A stretch of 64,000 nt of DNA from Halichondria panicea (Eukaryota; Porifera; Demospongiae; Suberitida; Halichondriidae): positions 5,213,047 through 5,277,046 of the forward strand of contig NC_087388.1 in the NCBI RefSeq assembly GCF_963675165.1, in the 5' to 3' direction. The notes below the pieces were generated by a model that saw only the letters and a list, made by a program, of their open reading frames with translations, was not told the DNA's origin and ran no database searches. A program made the translations under genes and the position numbers. Position 1 is the stretch's first letter. Every line of letters starts with the position of its first letter. This document shows, piece after piece, positions 1 through 13,100 of this stretch.

Positions 1-329
1 GCTCCAACCACGAAAACCACAAATATTAATTAATTCATGTGTAGATCCATGTACTCTGATCTCCATGCAAGATGAGAGTTATTGGAAAGCAACTATATAA
101 GTCACAGTGGATGATTTACTCCACACTATTGCTATTGCTGAAATTTGAATGCTCATCAGGACAAGTGACAGGAGGCCAAGCAAAACGAATATGTGAGTAA
201 ATTAGAATATAATTATTATAGCGTAATAATTATGCTGTAGTACTATAAGTGCATGTTGTGAGCATCAAAATTAATAATAATCATGCAAACTTTGCGAATG
301 CTATAAAAATAAGATCGTAAAACCTTATA

Positions 330-730
330 ATCATGCCTCGAGGCGTAGCCGCACGAGGACTGTGTATGTGTGTGTCTGTGTCTGTTCCAGCTGTAACTGC
401 TCAACGGTTGCAATGCGATGAAAGCTAACAGCTTCTATAGGCTCCTGACTCTGAGTCTTGTAGCTAACAAAAATCTAGCGCATTAGTGCAAGGGTAACTC
501 ATAATATTATGTTGAATAGAAAGTTTTTGTGAATAGATTATGCTATGAAAGATTCTGAAGAGACTGCAACAGCCTTCAATGTGAGTAAAACTAGCCATAA
601 CTCGAGAAAGAAGCTTTAGTTTGCTAATCCACGAATCAAAATCCAAGAGAACGTGGCTCTGTTAAAGCAGCTAGCTATATAGTGGTCATTTGTGAACTTG
701 ATCTCTTTACCTTTAATAATTATTCCTGTG
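330..730. repeat. GCCTCGAGGCGTAGCC repeat, first part, with an inverted core
   Basis: Resembles 20914-21300 from GCCTCGAGGCGTAGCCGCAC on. The stretch 440-655 matches 21065-21240 only in reverse complement, while both flanks match directly. It is interrupted by the 731-3148 element and its right end continues at 3149. Confidence 0.6.
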
Positions 731-3148
731 CACTGTAAAAACAAACGTGTTATTTTAACCCGTGGTAGCGTGTCGTTCGAATGTCTCCTAAAATAGCACA
801 CTATACATACGTGTTACTTGATATCAATGTTAAAACAGCACCCGTGTCATTGATTTTTGTGTTAAACCAGCACGTATGTAGCATGCAATAAATTATTAAT
901 AGTGACGTTGTTGGCATGTGACTGTGAAAAGATAAATGGAGGTGCAATTAAATTATACGTACACTCGATGAAACAGCAGAAAAAGTGATTGAAAATGTAC
1001 AGGAACATAAAGTATGTCCTGCATGAGTACAGAGTATTGTTGCAGCAAATTAATAGTACCATTGTCTGCTTCTTCGTTATAAAGTGTTAGAAGCTACAAC
1101 AGAGGCAGGTACGGCCTTCTTGGCAATCGTCTTCGGTGATGAAATTTCAGGATGGAGCCATGCCTACAAAGGATCGAAATGAAGACAAATGAAGACCATG
1201 CACCATACGTATATTGATGTGATGACCATGCCACTCCAATTGTTGTTTATGTCATAATTATGGGCTATCAAAACATACGCACCACCTTTTGTTTAAATAA
1301 AAGGCACACGATAATTACACACAGTGTCTCCCTACTACCTACAATAAAGGGGCAAGTCCCAATTTTTGCTTTGCTCAATTTGAGCACCGAGTACCGCACA
1401 TGTATAGCGAGAACATTTCGCGAGTGCTATTTGGCTCTAGAGCCCTCAGAATAGATGCTCGCAGTTGTAATGTTTCAATGACAGGAAACCACATACCAAG
1501 AATGAAATACCAGTGGGTGCAGTTATTACTTGGCCTCGAAAACCACAAAATTTTGCACCTCACACGGTACATATTTTCTGGCACTTAGGTTAGAATTACA
1601 ACGCGCGGCATGAAATCGAGGCTATACAATTGTTAGAATATTCTAAAAGAGTGTTTATAGTTCTTAGAATAGGGTGGAGCTAACAACGCTACAGTGACCT
1701 GGTTGCCTCGAATATTACTGTTAGAGCCAAGACTAATTGTGATCTATCTATTATATATCTGTACCCAATGTGTATCAGCAGCAGCAGCATACATTTTAGC
1801 TTGTTGGTTGGTTATGGTCGCTCACACACACATGCTAACTAATCAGCTAAGCAAACGTATTCAAAAGGGAATGCTGGCAAGTATAATATAGTTCTACCAT
1901 TGGAGCTGTACAATTAATTTTATTATAGCCACGTGGAACGGATATATGCACTGCTATGGAATGGGTTACTAATTTTATAGTACAAATAGAATGATTTACC
2001 ATATCAAGTTGAGTGCCGAAGCACAGTTGGGTGTGAACATGAACAAGGTGCTGAAGCCTGTCCACTGGGTTGGAACTATATACAGCTCGTCAAAGTCATA
2101 CCATAGCCTTTTTCCGTCAATGCCTGCCATTAATACAAACAGGTAGGTATTATCATTTTCAGTCAACAGCTATAGCCAGAACAACTGCCTGGAGAAACTC
2201 ACCTAGAAAAACACTTGCTTTACTCCAGTCGAGTCTGGTCATGAAACAATCCTCTTTCAGCTTTTAAATAACTCCTGGTCCCTCCTTATTTTAGACACTC
2301 TATAGTGTAGTCTCCTAGTAGTATCTTAGTAGTATAGGCTACAAGCTGCAGCTGCGAAGTATAAATATAGGTATTATTATTTTTGTACTGTTGTGTACAG
2401 CTAGCCAGAACAACTGTCTGGAGAAACTCACCACTTGCTTTGACACCATCCTCTTTCAGCTCTTTCAGCTCTTTCAGCTCTTTCAGCTTTTAAACAACTC
2501 TTGGTCCTTGGTGGTATCTTTTAGACTGCTTTTGACTCTTCTGCTTTTGTTCTAGAATCCAGCTGCGAAGGAGCTATAGCAACTAGAAACTGCGCATGCG
2601 CGTAGCAACTTCTGCACTGGGCTTTATATAGAAAAGCTAAAAAAAGATTTAAAACAGCCAACAAACAAAATACTTTATAAATGAGAACTCAATGGTCTTC
2701 TCTTGCTCTTTTATGAAGGATAAAGACTGTACCACCTGTCAGCAAGATATCTATAATTAGATATGATCCTATGTTGACTTAGATCAGTGCTCACATGCAT
2801 GCCATAATCATTTACTAATCAAGTTAGTGATGCTACTCACTCTCAGAAATGGCTCAAATATCACTACAATTATCACTACACTTGATTATAAACCGTAATA
2901 TACCACATTCTATTGCTGTAATACCAGTGCTGAAATAGCACACATGTAGTTTACTACTATGCTTATATAACACACGTTGGGTCAATTAGCACATGTGTAA
3001 CACACATACACATGGGTTAAAGTGGTACCAGTGGGCTAAAATAGCACGCATGTACTTACTAATGTGCTGATTTGACATACGTAGAGCAATTTAGCACACA
3101 TGTGACACGCTACACGTGTGTTACGGTAACACGTTTGTTTTTACAGTG
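731..3148. mobile_element. 2.4-kb element with CACTGTAAAAACAAACGTG termini
   Basis: CACTGTAAAAACAAACGTGT at 731 recurs inverted ending at 3148. Subterminal regions hold many short motifs such as TAGCACACATGT. Flanking sequence (ATTATTCCTRTG and ATGTAATGCGC) is continuous in a related repeat at 21296-21315, which acts as an empty site. No transposase is recognisable. The target duplication is not resolved (2-4 bases at most). Inside, 2165-2290 and 2396-2520 are related partial repeats. Confidence 0.65.
2451..2496. repeat. CTCTTTCAG tandem repeat
   Basis: Five near-perfect 9-base units inside the 731-3148 element; the related stretch at 2250 has one unit. Confidence 0.85.
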
Positions 3149-3431
3149 TGTATGTAATGCGCATGCGCACATGCACGCTCATCCCACATGTTAGATCCAG
3201 TGGCAGGCAGAATCAACTTACTTCTTTTTCTTGAGGTCCTGGTATACCGGTAAGCCACAAAACACGACAATAATACCATAATTATATATTATAGACAATA
3301 GATGCATGTACACAAGTCTTTTCTCTGCTTGTTTAGATACTATACTGTTGTGCTATACTGTTAACTATACACATTCACTGTCTGTGCTTATACTGTGACT
3401 GTCCGCATGTGCTTAAATTCTCTCTTACTCT

Positions 3432-3713
3432 GTGCCTTTGACAAAGGTTTGCTCCCACTGTGAACTGCTGTCAGCATCTGGCCTTACAAGTCTGGAGACA
3501 AGAAGAGTAGTCGCAAGAATGTGCCACTTGTACAAAATTTTACATGACATGATAGACTTTCCCAACCCACCGGTTGAAAGAAGAGAGATTGTCTACAATA
3601 GCTGTTCAGTTAATGGTCTCTCCCTGGTACCAATTAGATTTCGAACATCAATGTACCAATACTCATTCTTCCCACATGCTGTAACATTATGGAGGATCGT
3701 GAATCGGGAATGA
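3432..3713 (+). mobile_element. 3' end of a non-LTR retrotransposon (reverse transcriptase C-terminus)
   Basis: An open frame reads SLETRRVVARMCHLYKILHD, later IRFRTSMYQYSFFPHAVTLW, the usual C-terminal pattern of CR1/L2/RTE-like ORF2 proteins (..RR..ARM..LYK.., ..FFP..V.LWN.LP). The copy is 5'-truncated. The following 250 bases (to the CA microsatellite at 3890) recur as a dispersed repeat at 6925-7190 and, inverted, at 8745-8960, and could be the 3' UTR of the same element. Confidence 0.75.
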
Positions 3714-3890
3714 TTGTAATCTACAAGACTATAATAGCCAGAAAACACAGTTTTTGTCGCCTTTGAAGATCGCCTACAAGTGTCCACAATAGTAGCCTCA
3801 GCAACTGTCTCATTAACAGTTAAATCAGTCCATGAATGTACAGTAGTTCACTGAAACAGCTCATTTTTGTGTCCACACTGTCACACACTG

Positions 3891-3891
<1 letters not shown>

Positions 3892-3924
<33 letters not shown>
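3892..3924. repeat. (CA)n microsatellite
   Basis: CA tract inside the dispersed repeat upstream of the kinase pseudogene. Similar tracts lie at about 7114-7147 and 44609-44666. Confidence 0.9.
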
Positions 3925-3925
<1 letters not shown>

Positions 3926-4189
3926 AATCACTCTATCCCTGCTGCGCGCACGAGGTAATTATGAGAGAACTTTCATTGCAAAGGTATTCATAACATCACA
4001 AGCCAACTAGACTTGATAAACTGCATGTGGACTGTTGTACAGAAAGATATATCAGTGTATATAAATACAACAATGTAAAGCGTATATCCAATGGCATCTA
4101 TATTTTAAACAGCATCACAATAGCACACTGCATGGTTAGACAATGTCACATGATTGTCTCAGTGTGCATGGCTTCATTCTTATATATAG

Positions 4190-5440
4190 GCTGGACTCGG
4201 GAGGGGGTATCAGGGTGGGGGACTTTGGTCTGGCTGAGGACGTCTATGCTAGTGGCTACTTCAAACAGAACGACCGAGCCAATGTGAAGCTGCCCTACAA
4301 ATGGATGGCCTTAATTGGAAAGTCTCAAGAATGCCATCTTCACAGAGAAAACTGATGTGGTGAGTAAATGCATGCATGGTATATAGGCCTTAAGATGATC
4401 CTCAAGTTTTGCTACTACATATACTTGTTGTCCATGTGCCCAGTGGTCGTATGGTGTGACTGTGTGGGAGATCTTCAATGGAGGACGGACCCCCCCTGTG
4501 CCACCGAGATGTGAGTGTACACTCTGATTTCATTATACGTACATCGTATAGCAGATATATGTATTCAAGAAAGCCCTTTAGGAAGCAGGGCTGGTAATAA
4601 TCCGGGTAGACTGCAGATCGAGAGCTAGGGCTGCACGTCATTTGATTCATTATGTATACACATTTCCCCGTTATCCTCACACAGTTCCAAACTAATGTCT
4701 CAGTGTTGGAGGAAGGACTCAGAGGAGAGGTCAACCTTCTCACAATTGTCTGCCATTGTGGAGAAGCGACTGGCGTCCATTGCTGAGCTCGGTATGGTGC
4801 TAATGAACCCAACTGAAGAGGTGGAGCAGCTCGGTAAGTGTATAAATAGACTCAAACTCGTAGGTTAAGTGTATTAAACTTTTGACTTGATCTATACCAT
4901 CAGGCATGTACCGGGTAATTTTCGTTGGTGTTCGTACGATGTACCCATTTACATTCGTACAGCTCAGGATAGTGACGTTGAACCTATTATGCCAGAAAAT
5001 TTTATTTTTGGATGTGCTCTACAGATACAAAAAATTCTAAAATGTCCACCTAAAATGTCCACCATTACGATAGCTTTTAAATGTCGTAGGTGTGCAAATT
5101 TTGTACATATAAGAAATACTGTACTTTTTCTGCTAGTATTATGTTACTTCACATGCAAAGCGAAATTATCAATTGAATATCAAGTTCTGAGTTTGAATTA
5201 TATAGCCTCGAATCCAGCTGATTAAAATACGTACTTTTTTAATTGGTCGGGAAGCAAGGCTATGTTTAGCTTATGTCAACATTCATTTTTACTGCAGAAT
5301 GTGACCGTCATGAACCCATACATACTGATCATGAAGACGCTCATCGCTATGTCGACCCTCCGTCAAGTTATCCTCTAACAATTAAGAACAGCGGAGCATG
5401 CAACCCCAGGGAAGAGATTACTACAACAGACAATTTATAA
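4190..5440 (+). pseudogene. Inverted 3' fragment of a fifth plexin/Met-like receptor kinase gene
   Basis: Four exons matching kinase exons 21-24 lie on the plus strand: 4190-4359, 4444-4510, 4685-4833 and 5298-5440. Exon 21 keeps [14 protein letters not shown] and KLPYKWMAL but carries a 4-base insertion after the GCCTT of MAL, which shifts the frame. Exon 22 lost about 76 bases after GGRTP (67 against 143 nt). Exon 23 has a 9-base in-frame deletion. Exon 24 is open to a TAA at 5440, with tail [32 protein letters not shown]. The sequence upstream resembles intron 20 of genes A and D, so the copied segment started inside that intron, and no N-lobe is present. It is convergent with gene A. The tail combines features of the B/C and A/D tails and may be the older form. 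A functional product is very unlikely. Confidence 0.9.
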
Positions 5441-6347
5441 CTAGTGTATGGAGTAATGGCTATATAATTATATAATTACTCTGCATGCATGTAGTAACAG
5501 CGTAGTCACGATATGATAGGGTAGTGCAACATGCATACCATGCATGGTATACAATTTTATTTACGTCATAATACAGATATCGGTGTTATCGTAGCGTAGT
5601 GAGTATATTAATTGTTTACACGTTTTATACAATCATTTTTATGATTGTTCCATGCATATGCAATAATTATTATGCAGTAGTGAACAAGTCATGTTGATAC
5701 GTCCAGATATTAGCCAAATATATCGTATCAAAATAACCACCTCACAATTCAATACAACTGCAATGATTATCAGTTCATAATAATTATATAGGAGAACAGA
5801 CACAGGTAACTTTTGTTGGTTGAGGCTATCTATCCATGCTACAAACACAGCACTGTCACATCCAGGTGAGCAGACTCAGAATACACAGAACAACAAACAG
5901 ACAGACAGACTGACTGACTGACCACTATATATCCCGAGTCGCCATGGCACAAACATGCATGGGTTAATAACCTTTTAATTTACCAGAGTCAATAAAATTA
6001 GAACAGTTGCATAATTATATACAACTGCAATAATTTGTTAATACAGCACAGCAAGTTATATAGAGTTTGCATTTAAGTTTTACACTAAATTGTCGTTAAT
6101 TGGTACACTTTAAAAAAATATGGAAGACAGCTACACAATTAAGATGGCAAATTAACAGTGCATACATGCACTGTTAATATATTATTGTTGTACACATGTG
6201 TAAAACAATAATATATAGTACTGCATGTGTATACATGCGTGTATGATAAAGATAAAAGCAGCTGGTTATGTACACACTATCAGTTCACTACATTATACTG
6301 TACATTCGACCTTTAACCTTATGAGTTATAACGGCTATAAGCATTAA
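5441..6347. other. Intergenic stretch between the kinase pseudogene and gene A 3' end
   Basis: AT-rich and non-coding. It contains a small inverted repeat (ATATATTATTGTT against AACAATAATATAT, 6178-6216). No gene, RNA or clear element was seen. Confidence 0.5.
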
Positions 6348-7111
6348 TTAATTGTCTGTTCCAGTAAATTCTTCTTCGTACATTCTGTTTTTGAATGCTA
6401 GAGGGTGACCTGGTAGACCATCTACATAGTGATTAACGTCTTCAGTAGGTGTGGGTACATTGTCACATTCTGCAGTAAAAGAAAATACTTAACAGTATGT
6501 TTTAGCATAATGTATACACTAAGTATACCGGTATTCAAACATTGTACTGATTTTTGTGGGCATTAATAGCTATAATGGCTATATTTATAGTAGCATATAA
6601 GGTACAGTCTTTTTAGCTATTATGTCTAATACTAACCGAGCTGCTCCGCTTCTTGACTGGTGTTCAGTAGCACCATACCGAGCTCAGTGTAGCCAGCAAT
6701 GGATGTCAGTAGCCTCTCCACAATGGCGGACAGTTGTGAGAAGGTTGGCCTCTCCTTTGGATCCTCTCTCCAACACTGACGCATCAGTTTAGATCTGCAT
6801 GTGTGAGGATAAGGGGGAAATGTGTACATGCAGTCAATCGTAAAGACAAGATGCTCACAGAGCATATATTCACTCTGTGCAGCGGCAAAATCACTTCTTA
6901 CCATAAGGACCTTACTATAATATAATCATTATATGGGGAATGATCGTGAATCTATAAAACAACGATATTAGAAAAAAAGTGTTTTTGTCATCTTCGAAGA
7001 TCACCTAAAATTCAGCTGTAACTAGCGTATTATTTTTCAACTATACTTCATGTTAGCAGTTAAAGCAGTCCAATAAAGTGTCTAGTTCGCTTCAACAGCT
7101 CATTTTTGTGT

Positions 7112-7150
<39 letters not shown>

Positions 7151-10100
7151 ACCCCTGCTGTACGCTGCGAACACATGGAGTAATAATCAACTGACATACA
7201 TGCAGCGGCCTAGCTCTCCTAAGTCTAAGGGGCTTGCTTGAAAACAAAGCTCAATGAAACTGCTACAATATACGTACACCATCCTGGTAATTTACTGAAC
7301 TCAGAGTGTAAAAACACATATGTTATATGGGATGCATTATCGTATTTTAGTGTTAAAATGACAGAAATTTATGTCATTTCTACATTAAATTTCAAATGAT
7401 GCATTTTATTTGAATGTTTTATGTTATTATAACGTATCTGTTTTTACTATGGTATACACTCACATCTCGGTGGCACAGGCTGTATTGAGAGGTTTCTCTA
7501 GTCTCCGCCCCTCTCCCAGCATCTGGATGAGGGAGTGTGGGTCCAGGGCAGGGTAGGGAGTCCGTCCTCCATTGAAGATCTCCCACACAGTCACACCGTA
7601 TGACCACTGGGCACATGGACAACATGCAATAATGAAAGCACCGCAGGTGCATGCTGATGCCTCAGTGGAGGTGTCAAAGCTAAAGCTATAAGATTATCAC
7701 GATGAACATTTTTGCATACATTTTGCTGCATGCTAGAATCAAGAATCATGCATACAGTGCCACATGATTGTTGTTTAAAACAATTGATGCCAAGTCTAAA
7801 ATGAATGGCTGCAACAGCAGGGCCTTGCAGCTTTTAGCCTCGATTCCAAGTTGCTCTCAAAGGAGAAAGACAGAGGACTGGTGCTCCATTCACTAAAACG
7901 CTAGCTGCAAGAGTAAGAGAGCTGCATAGCATCGATTCTAGGCCCTCTAGTGACCGAAAATGTCCAGTTTTCACTAGAGGGACTGGTATGTAGCTCTCTT
8001 CTCACTCTTGCAGCTAGCGTTCTAGTGCAGAACTAACTACTAAGTAGAGTAGCAACACTCCATGGACTACGCACTCTTCTGAAAAGGCTGCAATGGCGTT
8101 TCAAGTAAGCAGCATAACTCCAGAACGAAGCATTAAAATTCAAGAAAACATGACTATGGAAGCCTATAGAAACTCTTACTTACACTTCATTGATCCTTGA
8201 GCAGCTGTAGCAGTCTACACAGACACACAGACACACAGACAGACACACTACCGTATGCCTCACTGCGCATGCGCACCGAGACATAATTATTGTAGGCCTA
8301 ATACCATGCATGTGTACTGACTGACCACATCAGTTTTCTCTGTGAAGATGGCATCGTTGAGACTCTCCAAGGCCATCCATTTGTAGGGCAGCTTCACATT
8401 GGCTCGGTCGTTCTGTCTAAAGTAGCCACTAGCATAGACGTCCTCAGCCAGACCAAAGTCCCCCACCCTAATACCCCCTCCCGAGTCCAGCCTATTAAGA
8501 AAAAGATGCTGAGACTATCATGATTGTATACATGTAGTGTGAACTTGTGATGCTCTTTAAAATATATATGTCATTGGATATACGTATAGCAAAGAATACT
8601 CATAAATTGGTGAATTCGATATCTTTTTCTGTACGACAGTCCATATGCAGTTTGTCAAGTCAATACATATCTAGTGATGCTGTTACACTTTGGATAAGTA
8701 GCAATGAATTAAACTTCTCTCATTATTACTTATAATTACCCCATGCAGCTCAACTTGCAGCAAGGATAGAGTGATTGGTGTGTGTGTGTGTGTGTTTGTG
8801 ACAGTGTGGACTGATGAGCTGTTTGAGTGAACTATGCACTTTCATTAACTGCTAATGAGACAGCTGTTGAAAAATATTAGACTAGGTGATCTTTAAAGGC
8901 GACAAAAAACACTGTTTTCTAATCGATTTTTGCTGTTATAGATTCACAATCATTCCCCATAATATTATTACCGTATAGCGGGAAATTTTCGCGGGTGCAA
9001 ATTTTCGCTATTTGGCTCCAGAGCCCTCAGCAGAAATTTTCATGGTGTTCTAATATTCGCGTTTAAATGCCAGGAAACCACACCCACCAATAGCTTGCAT
9101 GTGAAATTACCAGTGCGTGGGAGTTTGTCCCGGTTTTAATTTTCGCATTACTACTCTGCCCTCGAAAAACGCGAAATTTTGCACCCCACGAAAATTTCCC
9201 GTTATACGGTATGTTAAGGTCATTACGGTCATATCCGTTTTGCCGCTGTACGAAGCACAACTCAAGGGGTGAATGCTCTATGAGCTTCATCTTGCTATAG
9301 GGCCAGGTAAAGTAGATTTGTTTCTTGTCAGCCCCCGCTTGTGGTAAACATGTCTCCTTGACCTCTAAATCACGTGCTCTTTTGGTTATAAATAAGAAAG
9401 AAAGTGATTTGCCATGTAGAATAAAAAAAATAATATTCCTGAGTAATTTTAATGAGGAGGATCGTCAAGGTAAAAATGTCTTAATTATAAAGCTGCTTCC
9501 GGAGGACTTTAATTGCTCATCTACTCTTCCTTTAGCATCTCCAATTCACGTGGAGTTATAGTTGAGTGGAATTTTAAAGTCTTTCGAAAGACCTTTTGAC
9601 ACTGACGATCCTCCTCTGGCTTCCTCTCTTTTCATGCATATTGAGGAAGTGGCTGATGAGAAACAAGGAATCTTTGCCTGGTCTAGTGAACTTTATATTG
9701 ATTTTGTTTCTCTGTATACACACATGCAGTCGTTGATGGCTCACTCACATGCAGTTTCTGGCTGCAAGGTCTCGATGGACAAAATTCTGCTCGGCCAAGT
9801 AGGCCATTCCCAGTGCTATCTGATGGCACATCTTCAGTAGTAGTTTCCTCACTTCCAGAATCTGTAGAAAATGGTAAGAACTTCCTCATGCACACAATTA
9901 ATTTTGTTGGTGCTCTGAAAAGGCTCACCACTATAATGAGACTATCCCCATAACGCTCAAATTGAAAATTCTTTTTCTAGCTATAGATCATTCATTTCTA
10001 GGAACAATCAGTTAGACCACCTTGAATGCGTAACTAGTGCAGTATTACATGCAGTGAGGAAGTGTTGTGGATTGTATAAATAATTAGGTTCAAGGGGAAA

Positions 10101-13100
10101 AAAGGCTGTTAATTTGGGGGCTGGTCAAGTCGTCAAAGAATAATAATCCTGACCGCAGTAGCAGATGAAAGTGTATAGTGTGCACTTTTGTCTTCCCTCA
10201 TAAACTACACACACTATAATCAGAGTCACCCACCTCTCTGTTAAGACACCCATGCAGACAAGGCTCATACAATACTTACTTTATTTCCAAAGGTATACTG
10301 TATATCTAGATACTGAGCTATTTCCATGACTTTAGTTCAAAGCTATAATTATCACACCTGATCAACCTCACAGTCATCGTCCAACTCAAGGCTGCTCCTC
10401 TCTCTCTTGAGATATCCAATGAGGCTCCCGTTGGCCATATATGGCATCACTATGGCAATGCCGGGCCCAGCATCGAGACACACCCCGATCAGGGACATGA
10501 CATGAGGATGGTCAAAGTCTTGCATCTTGTTCACCTCGCACACCATGCTCTGAAGATCCGACAACGAGAACAAACCTGCAAGGTAAACATGAACAATTCA
10601 GGTTATAATTACAATCCTCTATATAATTATAGGGGAAGCATAATTTAGTGAATATGCTTACAAATACAACAGACTAATTACATCAATTAAGCTAGCTATG
10701 AAATTGTACTGTCAGAGAAATGCACCTTTTAGTGTCTTCATGGCCACCCCTTGTATAGGTACATTGTTCCAGTCTGTCAAGATGCCCTTGTACACAATGC
10801 CAAATTCACCTGATAATTATTCCATAAAATAAATTATTTGCACATCTTTGTTTACCTTGTCCTATTGCAGTACTGGAGAGCTTCAATATTGAGGCTGGTA
10901 TTTTTATTGAGTCTGGGATGGACTCAGCAATCTCAACAAGTTCTGATTCTGTGAGTCAGTGAATACTCAGTGCAAACTATAATAATTATAGAACTAAACT
11001 TACTAACGAGTGCTGTATTGCCATCCATAGGATATATTTCCTCCCGTGTTCCCCTGTAACAATGAATAAGATGATTGAACAGCTACTATTTTTATTACTT
11101 ACGAATTAGCCATGATTTCCATCATCTGTTCTTGCAGAGCAATTGACATGATCCTCCTCCGATATTTCTGATATAAACGGACAAAAATGATCAGTATTAC
11201 AAACACGATCATCACAATAACCCCCAAAACACTCGGGATGATGATTTCCAGTGGAACTGCAGCCACAGGAACTGTGTAGGTCAGTTGCTGGTCCAATACT
11301 TGAGAGATGTTGCTCCCAACGTTCACCTGAAGAGGACAGTAACACAATTACGCTATACCCTATAGTCACTTACTTGTATCGTGGCTGAGTTTTCCCCTCC
11401 TGGAGGCTCCAAGGGGGCGGTACAGATGATTTCACTCCCTCTTAAGCTACCGGGTGTCCTGATACACTCCTCCCCTCCCACTGTCACTTGTATCTCACTG
11501 GTCTCCACTGAGTCGAGATTATCACCCTGGACACACACACAATAACAGTAGTATGGTCAGTGTATACTAGTTATAGGACGTACCACAATGCGCATGAGCG
11601 TCTCTGTGCCACTGGTGACCTCTTGAGAACTCTCTAATTTAAATTTAGAAGGATCTGATTGGACGCTGATAAGGAGGTGTGCTTGTGTAATGAGTGAGAC
11701 ATTATCAAACAGTAGGGCATAGTCTAATGGTGTCAGTGAGATTGTTGTCAGACTAGGAGTCAAGCATGTCATGGTGGTATTGTCCACAACACTGCAGTTA
11801 CTCCTCTGTAGAGGAGGGACAGTGCATCATGTACTGTTACAGTATATATTTTCAGGGCTTGAACAAGCCACAAAAATTCTCAGTCATGGGTCAATAATAA
11901 ATTAATGACACTACAACTTCGGTACAAGTACTATAGTGGCTGCAAAATTTTCATTCAAGATAAAATGCTGTTTGTGACCATCGAAAATTACCTGCTATAT
12001 ACGGCAGCTTACCAGAGGAGCCCCCATTGGCTGGTGGTAGACCTCCAAAACAATCTGTTCTACCACGTCCAAGTTCACTCCAGTAAAGGTCAATGTGATG
12101 CCTCCACTAGGAATAGTGTTGCTAGGAAACACGGCAGTCACATTAGGGTTGTTACGATAACTGAAGACCACTCCTGGATTGCTGACTCTAGCAGCATCAA
12201 TGGACACCACTACCAAAGCAGCGGAGGTGAGGGGTCCTGCTGTGGTCGTGCAACGAATCTCGTCAGATTGGATAGATCTGCAGGGAAAAGTTTGAGCATT
12301 GTCAATTAATAGCTACTTAATAATTATAGTATCACTCACGATATGTTGCAGACGTAGTTTGACCCGCTGATTTCCAGAGAGATTCTAGTGTCACCCTGGT
12401 TACCCACATCCAGTGCAGTCCCCATCACAACCACTGCAGTTCCCCCATCCATGGATCCAAAGGTCGGAGTCACACTGCTGACAGTAGGATCCACCACAGT
12501 GAAGAAGCCACCGTTTACAATGGCTACTCTAGAGTCGATGGTCAGAGAGAATTCTTTTGACCCTTCTGTTACAAAATTGGTCGTCTCACAGACAAACTGC
12601 TGCCATCGTATGTAACCAATAATGAGGGGAGTGCAGGCCACGCCTCCTAATGTAAGGTTGGAGTTCTGAAGGCTGACAAAAGTTCCTCCAAAGTCGGTGC
12701 TCATCACAGTGATTGCTGTACCACCCTCAACTGGTCCTGTGTGTGCAGGTCGCACTTATTCCATATCAATTCAACAAACAAAAAAAAGTGACCGTCTCAG
12801 ATTTGGACGAAACTTGGCACATAAGTAGTATATGAGGTGACATTATGCAACACAAGTTTTAAGCTCTGTTCATTGTATGGCTTCCGGGTTAGGGCTAATT
12901 GAAATAATTATAGCGAAATCTGTACACTGGCTAATACTTAATGCCCAGTAACACTTTCAGTTTTAATTTTCAAAGTTTTGCACTTTACCATCTTATAGTC
13001 TTTCACGTGATATGTTATATAGCTTCAATCAATAAAGTAGCTGCGGGAGGGTGTAATCAGTGAACTTTGAACTTTGATTACTTAAAAAGTGGTATTTAAA

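Noticed and set aside
1-329. Gene or RNA at the left edge
   Set aside because: Only AT-rich sequence with short chance frames; no tRNA-like fold, splice pattern or known domain was recognised.
12388-12615. Plus-strand 75-residue frame opposite gene A exon 11
   Set aside because: Shadow of the IPT-coding exon on the minus strand; the same kind of shadow occurs opposite the matching exons of B and C.
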